The position numbers and the translations under genes were made by a program. From an uncultured Oscillospiraceae bacterium (lineage in GTDB: Bacteria > Bacillota > Clostridia > Oscillospirales > Oscillospiraceae): a stretch of 19,918 nucleotides of DNA. Shown piece after piece: positions 13,993 through 19,918 of this stretch. Position 1 is the first letter of the stretch; every line of letters begins with the position of its first letter. The stretch covers positions 1-19,918 of the forward strand of contig CAJTYK010000039.1 of assembly GCA_910584285.1 (NCBI GenBank), written 5' to 3'. The notes under the pieces are model-generated. The model had not been told where the DNA came from, did not search any database, and saw only the letters and a program-made list of their open reading frames with translations.

Positions 13993-15795
13993 TTATTCCA
14001 TCAGAGCTTCCATCTCGTCGATCAGCGTGCCGAATAGATCCAGCGCGTCCTGGACGGGCTTGGGGGAGGCCATGTCCACCCCTGCTCCTCGGAGCAGGTC
14101 GATGGGATCCTGAGAGCAGCCGCCGGACAGGAAGCCCAGCATATCCTTCACCGCGGGGGCGCCCTCCTTCAGGATCCGACGGGACAGGGCGATGGCGGCG
14201 GAGTAGCCGGTGGCGTACTGGTACACGTAGTAATTGTAGTAGAAGTGGGGGATGCGGGCCCATTCCAGGGCGATGCGGTCGTCGGTCACCATGTCCGGGC
14301 CGAAGTATTTGGCGTTGAGGGCCTTGTACTCCGCGCACAGCAGCTCCGCCGTCAGCGGCGTGCCCTGGGCGTTGAGCTCGCCCATGCGCAGCTCGAACTC
14401 GGCAAACATGGTCTGGCGGTACAGGGTGCCCTTGAACTGCTCCAGGAAATGGTTGAGCAGCCAGGCCCGCTGGGCCTTGTCGGTGGTGCGGCCCAGCAGG
14501 TGCTCCATGAGCAGGGCCTCGTTGCAGGTGGAGGCCACCTCCGCCACGAAGATCACGTAGTCCCGGTAGATGATGGGCTGGGTCTTGTTGGACAGGTAGG
14601 AGTGGACGGCGTGGCCCAGCTCGTGGGCCAGGGTGAACATACTGTCCAGATCGTCCTTGTGGTTGAGCAGGATATAGGGATGGGTCACCACGCCGCTCAT
14701 ATAGCCGCCGGAGCGCTTGCCCACGTTCTCGTACACGTCGATCCAGCGGTGCTCCAGCCCTTCCTTGAGGATGGCCCGGTACTCCTCCCCCATGGGGGCC
14801 AGGGCATCGTAGACGGTGGATTTGGCCTCCTCAAAGGGAATGACCTTGGACGCCCCCGCCACCATGGGGGCGTAGATGTCATACATATGCAGCTCGTCCA
14901 CGCCCAGCAGCTTTTTCCGCAGGCGGACGTAGCGGTGCAGCTTATCCAGGTTGGCGTTCACCGTGTCCACCAGATTGCGGTACACCTGGGGCGGCACCCG
15001 GTTGGAGGCCACGGCGGCGGCCAGGGGGGACTCATACCTCCGGGCGGTGGAGAAGAAGCGGCGCTTTTTCGCCTCCGCATCCAGCAGGGCGGCGGCGGTG
15101 TTGCGGAAGCCGCCCAGGGTGTCATAGTAGGTCTCGTAGGCGGAGCGGCGCAGTTCCCGATCCTCGCTCATCTCATAGGGCACAAAGGTGGCGTTGGACA
15201 GGGGCAGGCGGTTGCCCTGGCCGTCCACCGCGTCGGGGAAGGTGAGGTCGGCGTTGGAGAATTTGGAGAACACCTCGTCCGGGGCCTGGGCCATCTCGCC
15301 GGCGGCAGCCAGCAGCTTCTCCTCCCCGTCGGACAGGGTGTGCTCCTTCTTGTCCTGGAGGACGGCGAAGAACCGGCGGTACAGCGTCAGCGACCGCTTC
15401 TCGGCGTAGAACCGCTCCAGGGTTTTGGGGGAAATTTTCAGCAGCTCCGGGGTGTCGAAGGCGGTGGCGGAGCTCAGCTCCACCCACAGGGTGCCGCCCT
15501 TGCCCGCCAGGGCCTGGTAGGTGCCGTTTCGGGTGTCCTCGTCCTGACGCAGGCTGGCGTACTGGTACAGCCGGCTGACCTTTTCCACCGTCTTGTCACA
15601 CAGGGTCAGGTAGTCATACAGGGTCTGGGCGCTCTCGCCCAGCCGGCCGGCATAGCCCGCCAGCACGGGTATGGCGGCCTGAACCTCCTCAAATTCCGCC
15701 TCCCACGCCTCATCGGTGGGGTAGATGTCCGCGGTGTTCCAGGTGTATTCCACCGGAACCTCGGATCGCTGGGGGATTTTCTTCGCTTCTGCCAT
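13993..15795 (-). CDS. pepF: Oligoendopeptidase F (M3B zinc metallopeptidase)
   Basis: A 600-aa cytosolic zinc peptidase that cleaves short peptides. The N-terminal helical domain begins VEYTWNTADIYPTDEAWEAE, typical of PepF. The active site HELGH lies at residues 391-395 (in FTLAHELGHAVHSYLSNK). The third zinc ligand is probably E419 in FVAEVASTCNEALLMEHLLG. The C-terminal FYYNYYVYQYATGYSAA block is also characteristic. AAGGAGG lies about 10 bases upstream of the ATG. It has its own extended -10 promoter and is separated from the PspC operon upstream by a strong terminator, so it is monocistronic. Confidence 0.96.
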   Translation of the reverse strand: MAEAKKIPQRSEVPVEYTWNTADIYPTDEAWEAEFEEVQAAIPVLAGYAGRLGESAQTLYDYLTLCDKTVEKVSRLYQYASLRQDEDTRNGTYQALAGKGGTLWVELSSATAFDTPELLKISPKTLERFYAEKRSLTLYRRFFAVLQDKKEHTLSDGEEKLLAAAGEMAQAPDEVFSKFSNADLTFPDAVDGQGNRLPLSNATFVPYEMSEDRELRRSAYETYYDTLGGFRNTAAALLDAEAKKRRFFSTARRYESPLAAAVASNRVPPQVYRNLVDTVNANLDKLHRYVRLRKKLLGVDELHMYDIYAPMVAGASKVIPFEEAKSTVYDALAPMGEEYRAILKEGLEHRWIDVYENVGKRSGGYMSGVVTHPYILLNHKDDLDSMFTLAHELGHAVHSYLSNKTQPIIYRDYVIFVAEVASTCNEALLMEHLLGRTTDKAQRAWLLNHFLEQFKGTLYRQTMFAEFELRMGELNAQGTPLTAELLCAEYKALNAKYFGPDMVTDDRIALEWARIPHFYYNYYVYQYATGYSAAIALSRRILKEGAPAVKDMLGFLSGGCSQDPIDLLRGAGVDMASPKPVQDALDLFGTLIDEMEALME

Positions 15796-15827
15796 GGCGT
15801 ATGGCCTCCTTCTTGTTCGGTGGGGAT

Positions 15828-15856
15828 ATCATACCATATTTAAACAGGGCTTACAA
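15828..15856 (-). promoter_or_regulatory. pepF promoter
   Basis: On the minus strand TTGTAA (15856-15851) and TATGAT (15833-15828) are 17 bp apart, with TGG just before the -10 (extended -10). The predicted leader is about 25 nt and contains the AAGGAGG site. Confidence 0.75.
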
Positions 15857-15862
15857 GGGCAG

Positions 15863-15907
15863 AAAACAGCGGGCCCGCCGGGGGAGGATAACTCCCGGCG
15901 GGCCCGC
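15863..15907 (-). terminator. Terminator of the padR-DUF4097-pspC operon
   Basis: A perfect 14-bp stem: GCGGGCCCGCCGGG (15869-15882) and CCCGGCGGGCCCGC (15894-15907) with an 11-nt loop. Read leftward it is followed by TGTTTTCTG. It separates the PspC gene from pepF. Confidence 0.85.
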
Positions 15908-15969
15908 GGAGGGGTACGGCGAAGCGGTTTGGGCGATCCGCCCGCCGCACCTTTTGTCGATCAGCGGGC

Positions 15970-16155
15970 TCAACACTCCTTGGGCATGATCAGGGCGGCG
16001 ATGATATACACCCACAGGGACAAGCCCGCGAAAGCCACCAGCAGGACTGTGGCCACACGCACAACCGTGGGATCGACATTGAAGTAACGGGCGATGCCGC
16101 CGCAGACGCCGCACAGCAGGGCGTCTGGGCCGGAGGTACGGCAGAGACGTTTCAT
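15970..16155 (-). CDS. PspC-domain small membrane protein
   Basis: A 61-aa protein made almost only of a PspC domain. It has the family pattern LCGVCGGIARYFNVDPTVVR (residues 14-33) and one membrane segment (about 31-57). PspC proteins act in phage-shock and envelope-stress responses. The ATG at 16155 is preferred over an in-frame TTG three codons upstream because AAAGGAG sits 10 bases before it and only one base before the TTG. It is the last gene of the padR operon, 24 bp after the 57-codon ORF. Cysteines C5, C15, C18 and C61 are many for such a small protein. Confidence 0.85.
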   Translation of the reverse strand: MKRLCRTSGPDALLCGVCGGIARYFNVDPTVVRVATVLLVAFAGLSLWVYIIAALIMPKEC

Positions 16156-16179
16156 AATACACAAGCTCCTTTCTTACAC

Positions 16180-16353
16180 TCAGCGCATCAGCAGGCCGGG
16201 ATTGCGTACCGTGGCCCCCGCGTAGGGCAGGGTGCCGTTGACTGTCCCGCAGCCGTCCAGGGCTCCCTCGTAGAGGGTGGGATCCGGGCATCTGCGGCTG
16301 CAGGAGACGCCGGGGCGGCCAAGGCGTATGTCAAATACAGCCAGGTTTTTCAT
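16180..16353 (-). CDS. Small ORF of 57 codons in the padR operon
   Basis: A 57-aa frame in the gap between the DUF4097 and PspC genes. It starts at ATG 16353 with AGGAGGTGT nine bases upstream, overlapping the DUF4097 stop, which suggests translational coupling. It begins MKNLAVFDIRLGRPGVSCSR and contains C18, C22 and C35, with a CSRRC pair; it has no membrane segment. It ends at TGA 24 bp before the PspC start, so it fills the gap exactly. I do not recognise the family. The excellent ribosome binding site and the tight fit make it more likely real than random. Confidence 0.6.
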   Translation of the reverse strand: MKNLAVFDIRLGRPGVSCSRRCPDPTLYEGALDGCGTVNGTLPYAGATVRNPGLLMR

Positions 16354-16368
16354 CAGATGGACACCTCC

Positions 16369-18204
16369 TCAGCGGCGATCCAGCGACACGTCGCCGCTGA
16401 CGCTGGTGATGGAATAGACGGGGCCGGAACCGTCGCCGTAGACGCACAGCCCGTTGACGTAGTTGACGGGGAAGGAGCAGGACAGCTCGCCGCTGACCGT
16501 CTTCATCCGCGCCGAGAAGGGCCCCGCGTCCGGGACGCGGGCCTCCACGTCCCCGGACTTGGAGGACAGCTCCATGGTGCCCGGGAAGGCGGAGGTGGCC
16601 ACGCTCACGTCGCCGCTCATGGAGCTCCCCCAGACGCTGCCCGCCGCGCCGTCCAGCTCGATGTCGCCGCTGGCGGTCTTGAGGCGGGCGCTCCGAACCT
16701 GGCCCCGGAGGTCGATGTCGCCGCTCATGGTCTCGGCGATGAGGTCTTCACAGGCCCCCTCCAGCTCCAGATCGCCGCTGGCGGATTTGAAGCTCAGCAC
16801 ATGGCAGGCCGTCAGGCGGCAGTTCGCGTCGCCGTTGGCGGTGCTGATGGTGAGATACTCCACGTCCAGCCCGTCCTCCCGGCCGATCTCCACGTCGCCG
16901 CTGGCGGTGGTGGCCGAGATGGTCTCCCAGTGGCGGGCGGGCAGGTAGAGCTCCACGTCCGCGGAGCCAATGCCCCGGCGGGAGAAGAAGGAGGAGCTGG
17001 CGGTGCGGCCCTCCCGGATGGTGAGCACTCCGTCGGCGGAGCAGGTCACATCCAGGTCGTCCACGTCGCCGTCGATGATCACCCCGGCGTCCGGGGCCTC
17101 CGACACGTGGATGGTCACGTCCCCGGCGGCGGTAAACACCTCGATGCCCCGGAGATCCTTCAGGGCGGTGACGGAGTAGGAGCCGTCGTTATTGCCCTCC
17201 ATGGAGGAGTCCTGGCCGGAGAAGCGGGGGCCGCGCCCCTCCCCGGTGTCCTGGTACTCCCCCTTCCACTCGCCCCACTGGGCGAAGAAGCCGCCCTTGG
17301 CCTTGTCGTAGCCGAAGCCGTAAATGACGTCCTTCTTTTTCCTGGGGCCGCCGCCGGCAAAGAAACGGCCCTGGTCGGAGTCCAGCTCGGCCTCAAACTC
17401 CCAGCCCCCGCTCTCCTGGGGCGGGACGGGGGGAGTGGGCGGCGCGGGAGGCTCAGGAGACGCAGGGGGAGCGGGGGGCACGGGTTCGTCCGGCTGGGTA
17501 TTGAAGTGGACGCGGACGTGGTTGTCCTCCTTTTCCACGGTGGTGCGGCGCCGGATGGCGTCCTTGGCCTGCTTCGCTGCCTCCTTCACCTGTTCCATGG
17601 CCGTCCGGCAGATCTCGCCCACGTTGGCCAGAATGGCGTCCAGGTCGTTCTGGGAGGCGTTGGGGTCGTAGCTGTAGTGAGCGCCGCCGTGTCCGTCCGG
17701 CTCGCCCTGGGGGGCGCTCCCGGCCTCCGCCTGCGCCCGTTCGGCTTCCGCCTGAATGCGCTCCGCCTCCGCGGCCATACGCTCGGCCTTCAGCTCCTCG
17801 GGCTCGTCGTTGTTGATGGTAATGGGATGGCCGTCCCCGCTGTCTATGGTGATGGGCGCTCCGTCCTCGGCGTTGATTACGAGGTGCTCATCCTCCGCGC
17901 CGTTGATGATGATCTTCTGGCCGTCCTTGGTGGTGATGCGGGTCTGGCCGTCCCGCTTATCAATGGTCACGTCCCCGGCGGGCTCCACCCCCAGGTAGGC
18001 CAGCAGCTCGTCCACATCGCCCAGATCGTCCAGGGCCCGGTGGAAGGCCTCCTCCTCGGGCATACCTGCGCCGCTCATCTCCAAGAATCGGCGGTACAGG
18101 TTATCGGACAGCTCCTCAATGAGCTCGTCCTTCTCCTCCGACGCGGGGGCAGCGGTCAGGCGCGCGGCCACCGCCTGAGTCAGCTTTACTTTCATCTCAT
18201 CCAT
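16369..18204 (-). CDS. HAAS-domain and DUF4097 beta-repeat protein
   Basis: A 611-aa multidomain protein. Residues 1-75 resemble the helical HAAS/DUF1700 domain that accompanies PadR regulators (KDELIEELSDNLYRRFLEM, then EEAFHRALDDLGD). Residues 78-132 are short beta-like DG repeats (TKDGQK, AEDGAP, SGDGHP). A coiled coil lies at about 138-162, a second helix at 185-220, and a Pro-rich linker at 240-263. The C-terminal part (about 340-611) is DUF4097, with SGD or NGD turns every ~18-20 residues (435, 457, 477, 494, 513, 531, 550, 571, 603), as in a beta-helix-like fold. No signal peptide or membrane segment is seen, so it may stay in the cytoplasm, perhaps near the PspC protein. Its start overlaps the padR stop by 8 bp, with GGAGGG upstream. 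Exact role unknown. Confidence 0.85.
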   Translation of the reverse strand: MDEMKVKLTQAVAARLTAAPASEEKDELIEELSDNLYRRFLEMSGAGMPEEEAFHRALDDLGDVDELLAYLGVEPAGDVTIDKRDGQTRITTKDGQKIIINGAEDEHLVINAEDGAPITIDSGDGHPITINNDEPEELKAERMAAEAERIQAEAERAQAEAGSAPQGEPDGHGGAHYSYDPNASQNDLDAILANVGEICRTAMEQVKEAAKQAKDAIRRRTTVEKEDNHVRVHFNTQPDEPVPPAPPASPEPPAPPTPPVPPQESGGWEFEAELDSDQGRFFAGGGPRKKKDVIYGFGYDKAKGGFFAQWGEWKGEYQDTGEGRGPRFSGQDSSMEGNNDGSYSVTALKDLRGIEVFTAAGDVTIHVSEAPDAGVIIDGDVDDLDVTCSADGVLTIREGRTASSSFFSRRGIGSADVELYLPARHWETISATTASGDVEIGREDGLDVEYLTISTANGDANCRLTACHVLSFKSASGDLELEGACEDLIAETMSGDIDLRGQVRSARLKTASGDIELDGAAGSVWGSSMSGDVSVATSAFPGTMELSSKSGDVEARVPDAGPFSARMKTVSGELSCSFPVNYVNGLCVYGDGSGPVYSITSVSGDVSLDRR

Positions 18205-18544
18205 GTGATTGTCCCTCCTCGACTGAAATCAGCGCGTCCAAAAGCGCCCGTGTGTTTTCCCATTCCTGGCGGCTCTCCGCCCAGCGCCTGCGGCCCTCGT
18301 CGGTGATGGCGTAGTACCGCCGCCGGGCCCCGGGCCCGTCGTCCCCCCAGTAGGAGGCGATGAGCCCTCCCTGCTCCAGCCGCTTGAAGGCGGTGTATAG
18401 GGTGGCCTCCTTTAGGCCATACTCCCCCTGGGTCAGCTGCTGAATGTTTTTATTGATTTCATAACCATAGTTGTCCCCGCGCATCAATTGTGCTAAAATA
18501 ATAGTGTCCGTGTGTCCGCGCAGGGTATCCGCGGAAATTGACAT
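18197..18544 (-). CDS. PadR-family transcriptional regulator
   Basis: A 115-aa winged-helix regulator of the short PadR type. It shows the recognition region GDNYGYEINKNIQQ, then LKEATLYTAFKRLEQGGLI and the wing with RRRYYAITDEGRRR. Members repress their own operons, often responding to small molecules or envelope stress. GGGAGG lies five bases before the ATG. It is the first gene of a four-gene operon (padR, HAAS/DUF4097, 57-codon ORF, PspC). The upstream region has a consensus promoter covered by GATACC/AGGTAT repeats, which fit autoregulation. The ligand is unknown. Confidence 0.93.
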   Translation of the reverse strand: MSISADTLRGHTDTIILAQLMRGDNYGYEINKNIQQLTQGEYGLKEATLYTAFKRLEQGGLIASYWGDDGPGARRRYYAITDEGRRRWAESRQEWENTRALLDALISVEEGQSHG

Positions 18545-18587
18545 GGTGTCCTCCCTTCTGCCAGTTGGCGGTCTATTGATTGCTTGA

Positions 18588-18672
18588 GATACCCGGTCTT
18601 TTAAGATACCTCATGAGCCGAAGTAACTTGATGTGCTTACTATAGCACGAGATACCTCGCCTGTCAAGGTAT
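18588..18672 (-). promoter_or_regulatory. padR operon promoter with GATACC/AGGTAT repeats
   Basis: The minus-strand promoter is TTGACA (18667-18662) and TATAGT (18644-18639) with a 17-bp spacer. GATACC occurs on the plus strand at 18588, 18605 and 18651 (the last two as GATACCTC), and its inverse AGGTAT at 18667-18672. The pair ATACCT-N9-AGGTAT around 18653-18672 straddles the -35 box and spacer. The perfect palindrome CTCATGAG lies at 18610-18617. These are good candidates for PadR operators. Confidence 0.65.
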
Positions 18673-18687
18673 TTTATCAAAAAATTT

Positions 18688-18711
18688 TTCCGGGTTATTT
18701 TATGCCCGGAA
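18688..18711 (+). promoter_or_regulatory. Inverted repeat just upstream of mrp
   Basis: TTCCGGG (18688-18694) and CCCGGAA (18705-18711) flank a 10-nt AT-rich centre and end five bases before the GAGGAG site of mrp. It could be an operator or a hairpin in the mrp leader. No clear mrp promoter was found. Confidence 0.45.
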
Positions 18712-18730
18712 CCATGAGGAGATGTTGCAA

Positions 18731-19555
18731 ATGAGTGAGTGTACCCATGACTGCTCCTCCTGCGGCGAGAGCTGCGGAGAGCGCACCAGCCCCCAGGACT
18801 TCCGAAAGCCCGCCAACGCCCTGTCCTCCATTCAAAAGGTGATCGCCGTAGTCAGCGGCAAGGGAGGCGTGGGCAAGTCCGCCGTCACCTGCACCCTGGC
18901 CGCCGCCATGGCCCAGCGGGGGAAAAGGGTGGGCATCCTGGACGCCGACATCACTGGGCCGTCGGTGCCCCGGGCCTTCGGCATCAGCCAGCGGGCGGAG
19001 GGCAGCGAGGTGGGTATCTACCCCGCCGTTACCGAGGGCGGCATCGAGCTGATGAGTCTGAACCTGCTGATGGAGCGGGAGACCGATCCGGTGGTGTGGC
19101 GTGGTCCCGTCATCGCCGGGGCGGTGGAGCAGTTCTGGACGGATGTGATCTGGGGGGATCTGGACTATCTGTTTGTGGATATGCCGCCCGGAACCGGGGA
19201 CGTGCCGCTGACAGTGTTCCAGTCCCTGCCGGTGGACGGGGTGATTGTAGTGTCCGCCCCCCAGACGCTGGTGGGCATGATCGTCACCAAGGCAGTGCGC
19301 ATGGCGGAGATGATGGACATACCGGTGCTGGGGCTGGTGGAGAACTACTCCTTCTTCCGCTGCCCCGGCTGCGGTCAGGAGCACCCGGTCTTTGGGGAGA
19401 GCACCATCGACGCGCTGGGGGCGCAGCTGTCCCTGCCGGTGCTGGCCAAGCTGCCCATCGACCCGGCCCTGGCCCGAGCGGTGGATGCAGGCAAGGTGGA
19501 GGGCTACGAGCCCAACCCCATGACCGGTGTAGCGGAGCTGCTGGACAAGGCGTAG
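18731..19555 (+). CDS. Mrp/NBP35-family iron-sulfur cluster carrier ATPase
   Basis: A 274-aa P-loop ATPase that holds and delivers Fe-S clusters. The deviant Walker A KGGVGKS lies at residues 44-50, followed by LDADITGPSVPR and the switch region FVDMPPGTGD. The C-terminal CPGC pair (C211, C214) is the conserved cluster-binding motif. The N-terminus has four cysteines (C4, C8, C11, C15), an NBP35-like extension common in Firmicutes. This ATG was chosen over one nine bases upstream because GAGGAG is correctly spaced for it and abuts the other. It is divergent from padR and followed by a terminator, so it is probably monocistronic. Confidence 0.93.
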   Translation: MSECTHDCSSCGESCGERTSPQDFRKPANALSSIQKVIAVVSGKGGVGKSAVTCTLAAAMAQRGKRVGILDADITGPSVPRAFGISQRAEGSEVGIYPAVTEGGIELMSLNLLMERETDPVVWRGPVIAGAVEQFWTDVIWGDLDYLFVDMPPGTGDVPLTVFQSLPVDGVIVVSAPQTLVGMIVTKAVRMAEMMDIPVLGLVENYSFFRCPGCGQEHPVFGESTIDALGAQLSLPVLAKLPIDPALARAVDAGKVEGYEPNPMTGVAELLDKA

Positions 19556-19561
19556 TGTCAA

Positions 19562-19605
19562 AATCCGGCCCGGGGCAGGGCTCCGGGCCGGATTCAACTT
19601 TTTTT
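19562..19605 (+). terminator. Terminator of mrp
   Basis: AATCCGGCCCGG (19562-19573) pairs with CCGGGCCGGATT (19583-19594), followed by CAACTTTTTTT. A strong intrinsic terminator right after the mrp stop. Confidence 0.93.
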
Positions 19606-19616
19606 ACAGAGGGACT

Positions 19617-19640
19617 GAAGAAATGAAGAAATGAAGAAAT
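19617..19640 (+). repeat. Three tandem copies of an 8-mer
   Basis: GAAGAAAT is repeated three times in direct contact, between the mrp terminator and the promoter at 19653. No ORF of useful length runs through it. It may be a slippage tract. Confidence 0.85.
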
Positions 19641-19652
19641 GAAAATTACCCC

Positions 19653-19680
19653 TTTACAAAAAATTTTTTTCTGGTATAAT
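19653..19680 (+). promoter_or_regulatory. Strong promoter of the RNA gene region
   Basis: TTTACA (19653-19658) and TATAAT (19675-19680) have a 16-bp spacer filled with A and T tracts, and TGG precedes the -10 (extended -10). No protein gene follows; the next elements are a tRNA-like stretch and a tRNA, so it probably drives stable RNA. Confidence 0.75.
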
Positions 19681-19736
19681 ACAACCGTTATGGTTCTTCT
19701 GCACCGGGGTGCGGAGGGACAGGTAGAAGTGAATTT

Positions 19737-19830
19737 GGGCTCGTAGCTCAGCTGGGAGTGCAAGCGGGCCGGTTATATGCCCCACGTTTTGAGGGCGTAA
19801 CTCGGATGGTTGCCACTCGGTTCACATCAC
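19737..19830 (+). pseudogene. Degenerate tRNA-like stretch
   Basis: GGGCTCGTAGCTCAGCTGGG (19737-19756) reads like the first 20 bases of a tRNA with an intact D-arm (A-box). A T-loop-like GGTTCACATC lies near 19819-19828, about 30 nt too far downstream. No anticodon stem or closing acceptor stem could be formed. It looks like a decayed or interrupted tRNA, or the start of another structured RNA; I cannot separate these. Confidence 0.35.
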
Positions 19831-19881
19831 ATAAAAGAAAATTCTACAAAATGCGGCACGTAGCTCGCGTGCTGTCCATAC

Positions 19882-19918
19882 GGGCGATTAGCTCAGCTGG
19901 GAGAGCGCAGCGTTCGCA
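19882..19918 (+). tRNA. tRNA-Ala(CGC), 5' part, cut by the window end
   Basis: GGGCGAT (acceptor), TA, GCTC-AGCTGGGA-GAGC (D-arm), G, CAGCG (anticodon stem) and then TTCGCA follow the standard tRNA numbering. Bases 34-36 are CGC, which reads Ala codon GCG. The 3' half is outside the window, so the anticodon stem and acceptor pairing cannot be checked. The GGGCGATTAGCTCAGCTGGG start also resembles tRNA-Val. Confidence 0.75.

Noticed and set aside
14245..15843. A 532-codon plus-strand frame opposite pepF
   Set aside because: Shadow of pepF, whose HELGH active site and conserved blocks are unmistakable.
16357..18306. A 649-codon plus-strand frame opposite the DUF4097 gene
   Set aside because: Shadow frame with Gly/Val/Leu/His monotony; the minus strand carries the family motifs and well-placed ribosome binding sites.
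19617..19650. Short ORF through the GAAGAAAT repeats
   Set aside because: ATG AAG AAA is followed at once by TGA; no useful frame.

Overview
The window looks like a chromosomal segment of a GC-rich clostridial gut bacterium, most likely in Oscillospiraceae (Flavonifractor, Lawsonibacter or Pseudoflavonifractor type). This is an inference from the alpha-operon order rpsK-rpsD-rpoA-rplQ, a C-minus type S4, an SLH-domain surface protein, a U32/DUF3656 protein beside zapA, a Cys-rich Mrp/NBP35 ATPase, and a PadR/DUF4097/PspC envelope-stress-type operon. Most of it is housekeeping DNA with high GC and strong codon bias.

Layout. 1-2290: the end of the ribosomal alpha operon (rpsK tail, rpsD, rpoA, rplQ) with long, hairpin-bearing spacers and a strong terminator. 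2290-2740: an intergenic island carrying three copies of a promoter plus a conserved ~40-nt leader. One copy points right and drives a 27-codon ORF. Two tandem copies point left and lack an ORF. Each leftward copy is paired with the same hairpin. This is the best candidate here for an undescribed system. 2810-6700: two promoters, an array of direct repeats and a large secreted SLH surface protein, closed by a terminator. 6790-9261: zapA and a U32 peptidase-family (RlhA-like) gene in one unit. 9243-13990: a small leftward gene and, divergent from it, an XRE helix-turn-helix domain fused in frame to Maf, followed by mreC and mutS.

13990-15860: pepF on the minus strand with its own promoter, facing mutS across a shared terminator. 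15863-18670: a minus-strand operon running padR, a 611-aa HAAS/DUF4097 protein, a 57-codon small ORF with a strong ribosome binding site, and a PspC-domain membrane protein. Its promoter carries repeated GATACC/AGGTAT sites. 18731-19555: mrp, divergent from padR. 19617-19918: a strong promoter, a decayed tRNA-like stretch, and the 5' half of a tRNA that reads as Ala(CGC) and is cut by the window end.

The genes fall into translation and transcription (alpha operon), division and envelope (zapA, mreC, SLH protein, PspC/DUF4097), maintenance (mutS, maf, U32, mrp) and peptide turnover (pepF). Two architectures are unusual: the HTH-Maf fusion, whose divergent promoter has a palindrome inside its -35/-10 spacer, and the three-copy promoter-leader island at 2296-2737. 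All family assignments come from reading translated sequence; no database search was run.
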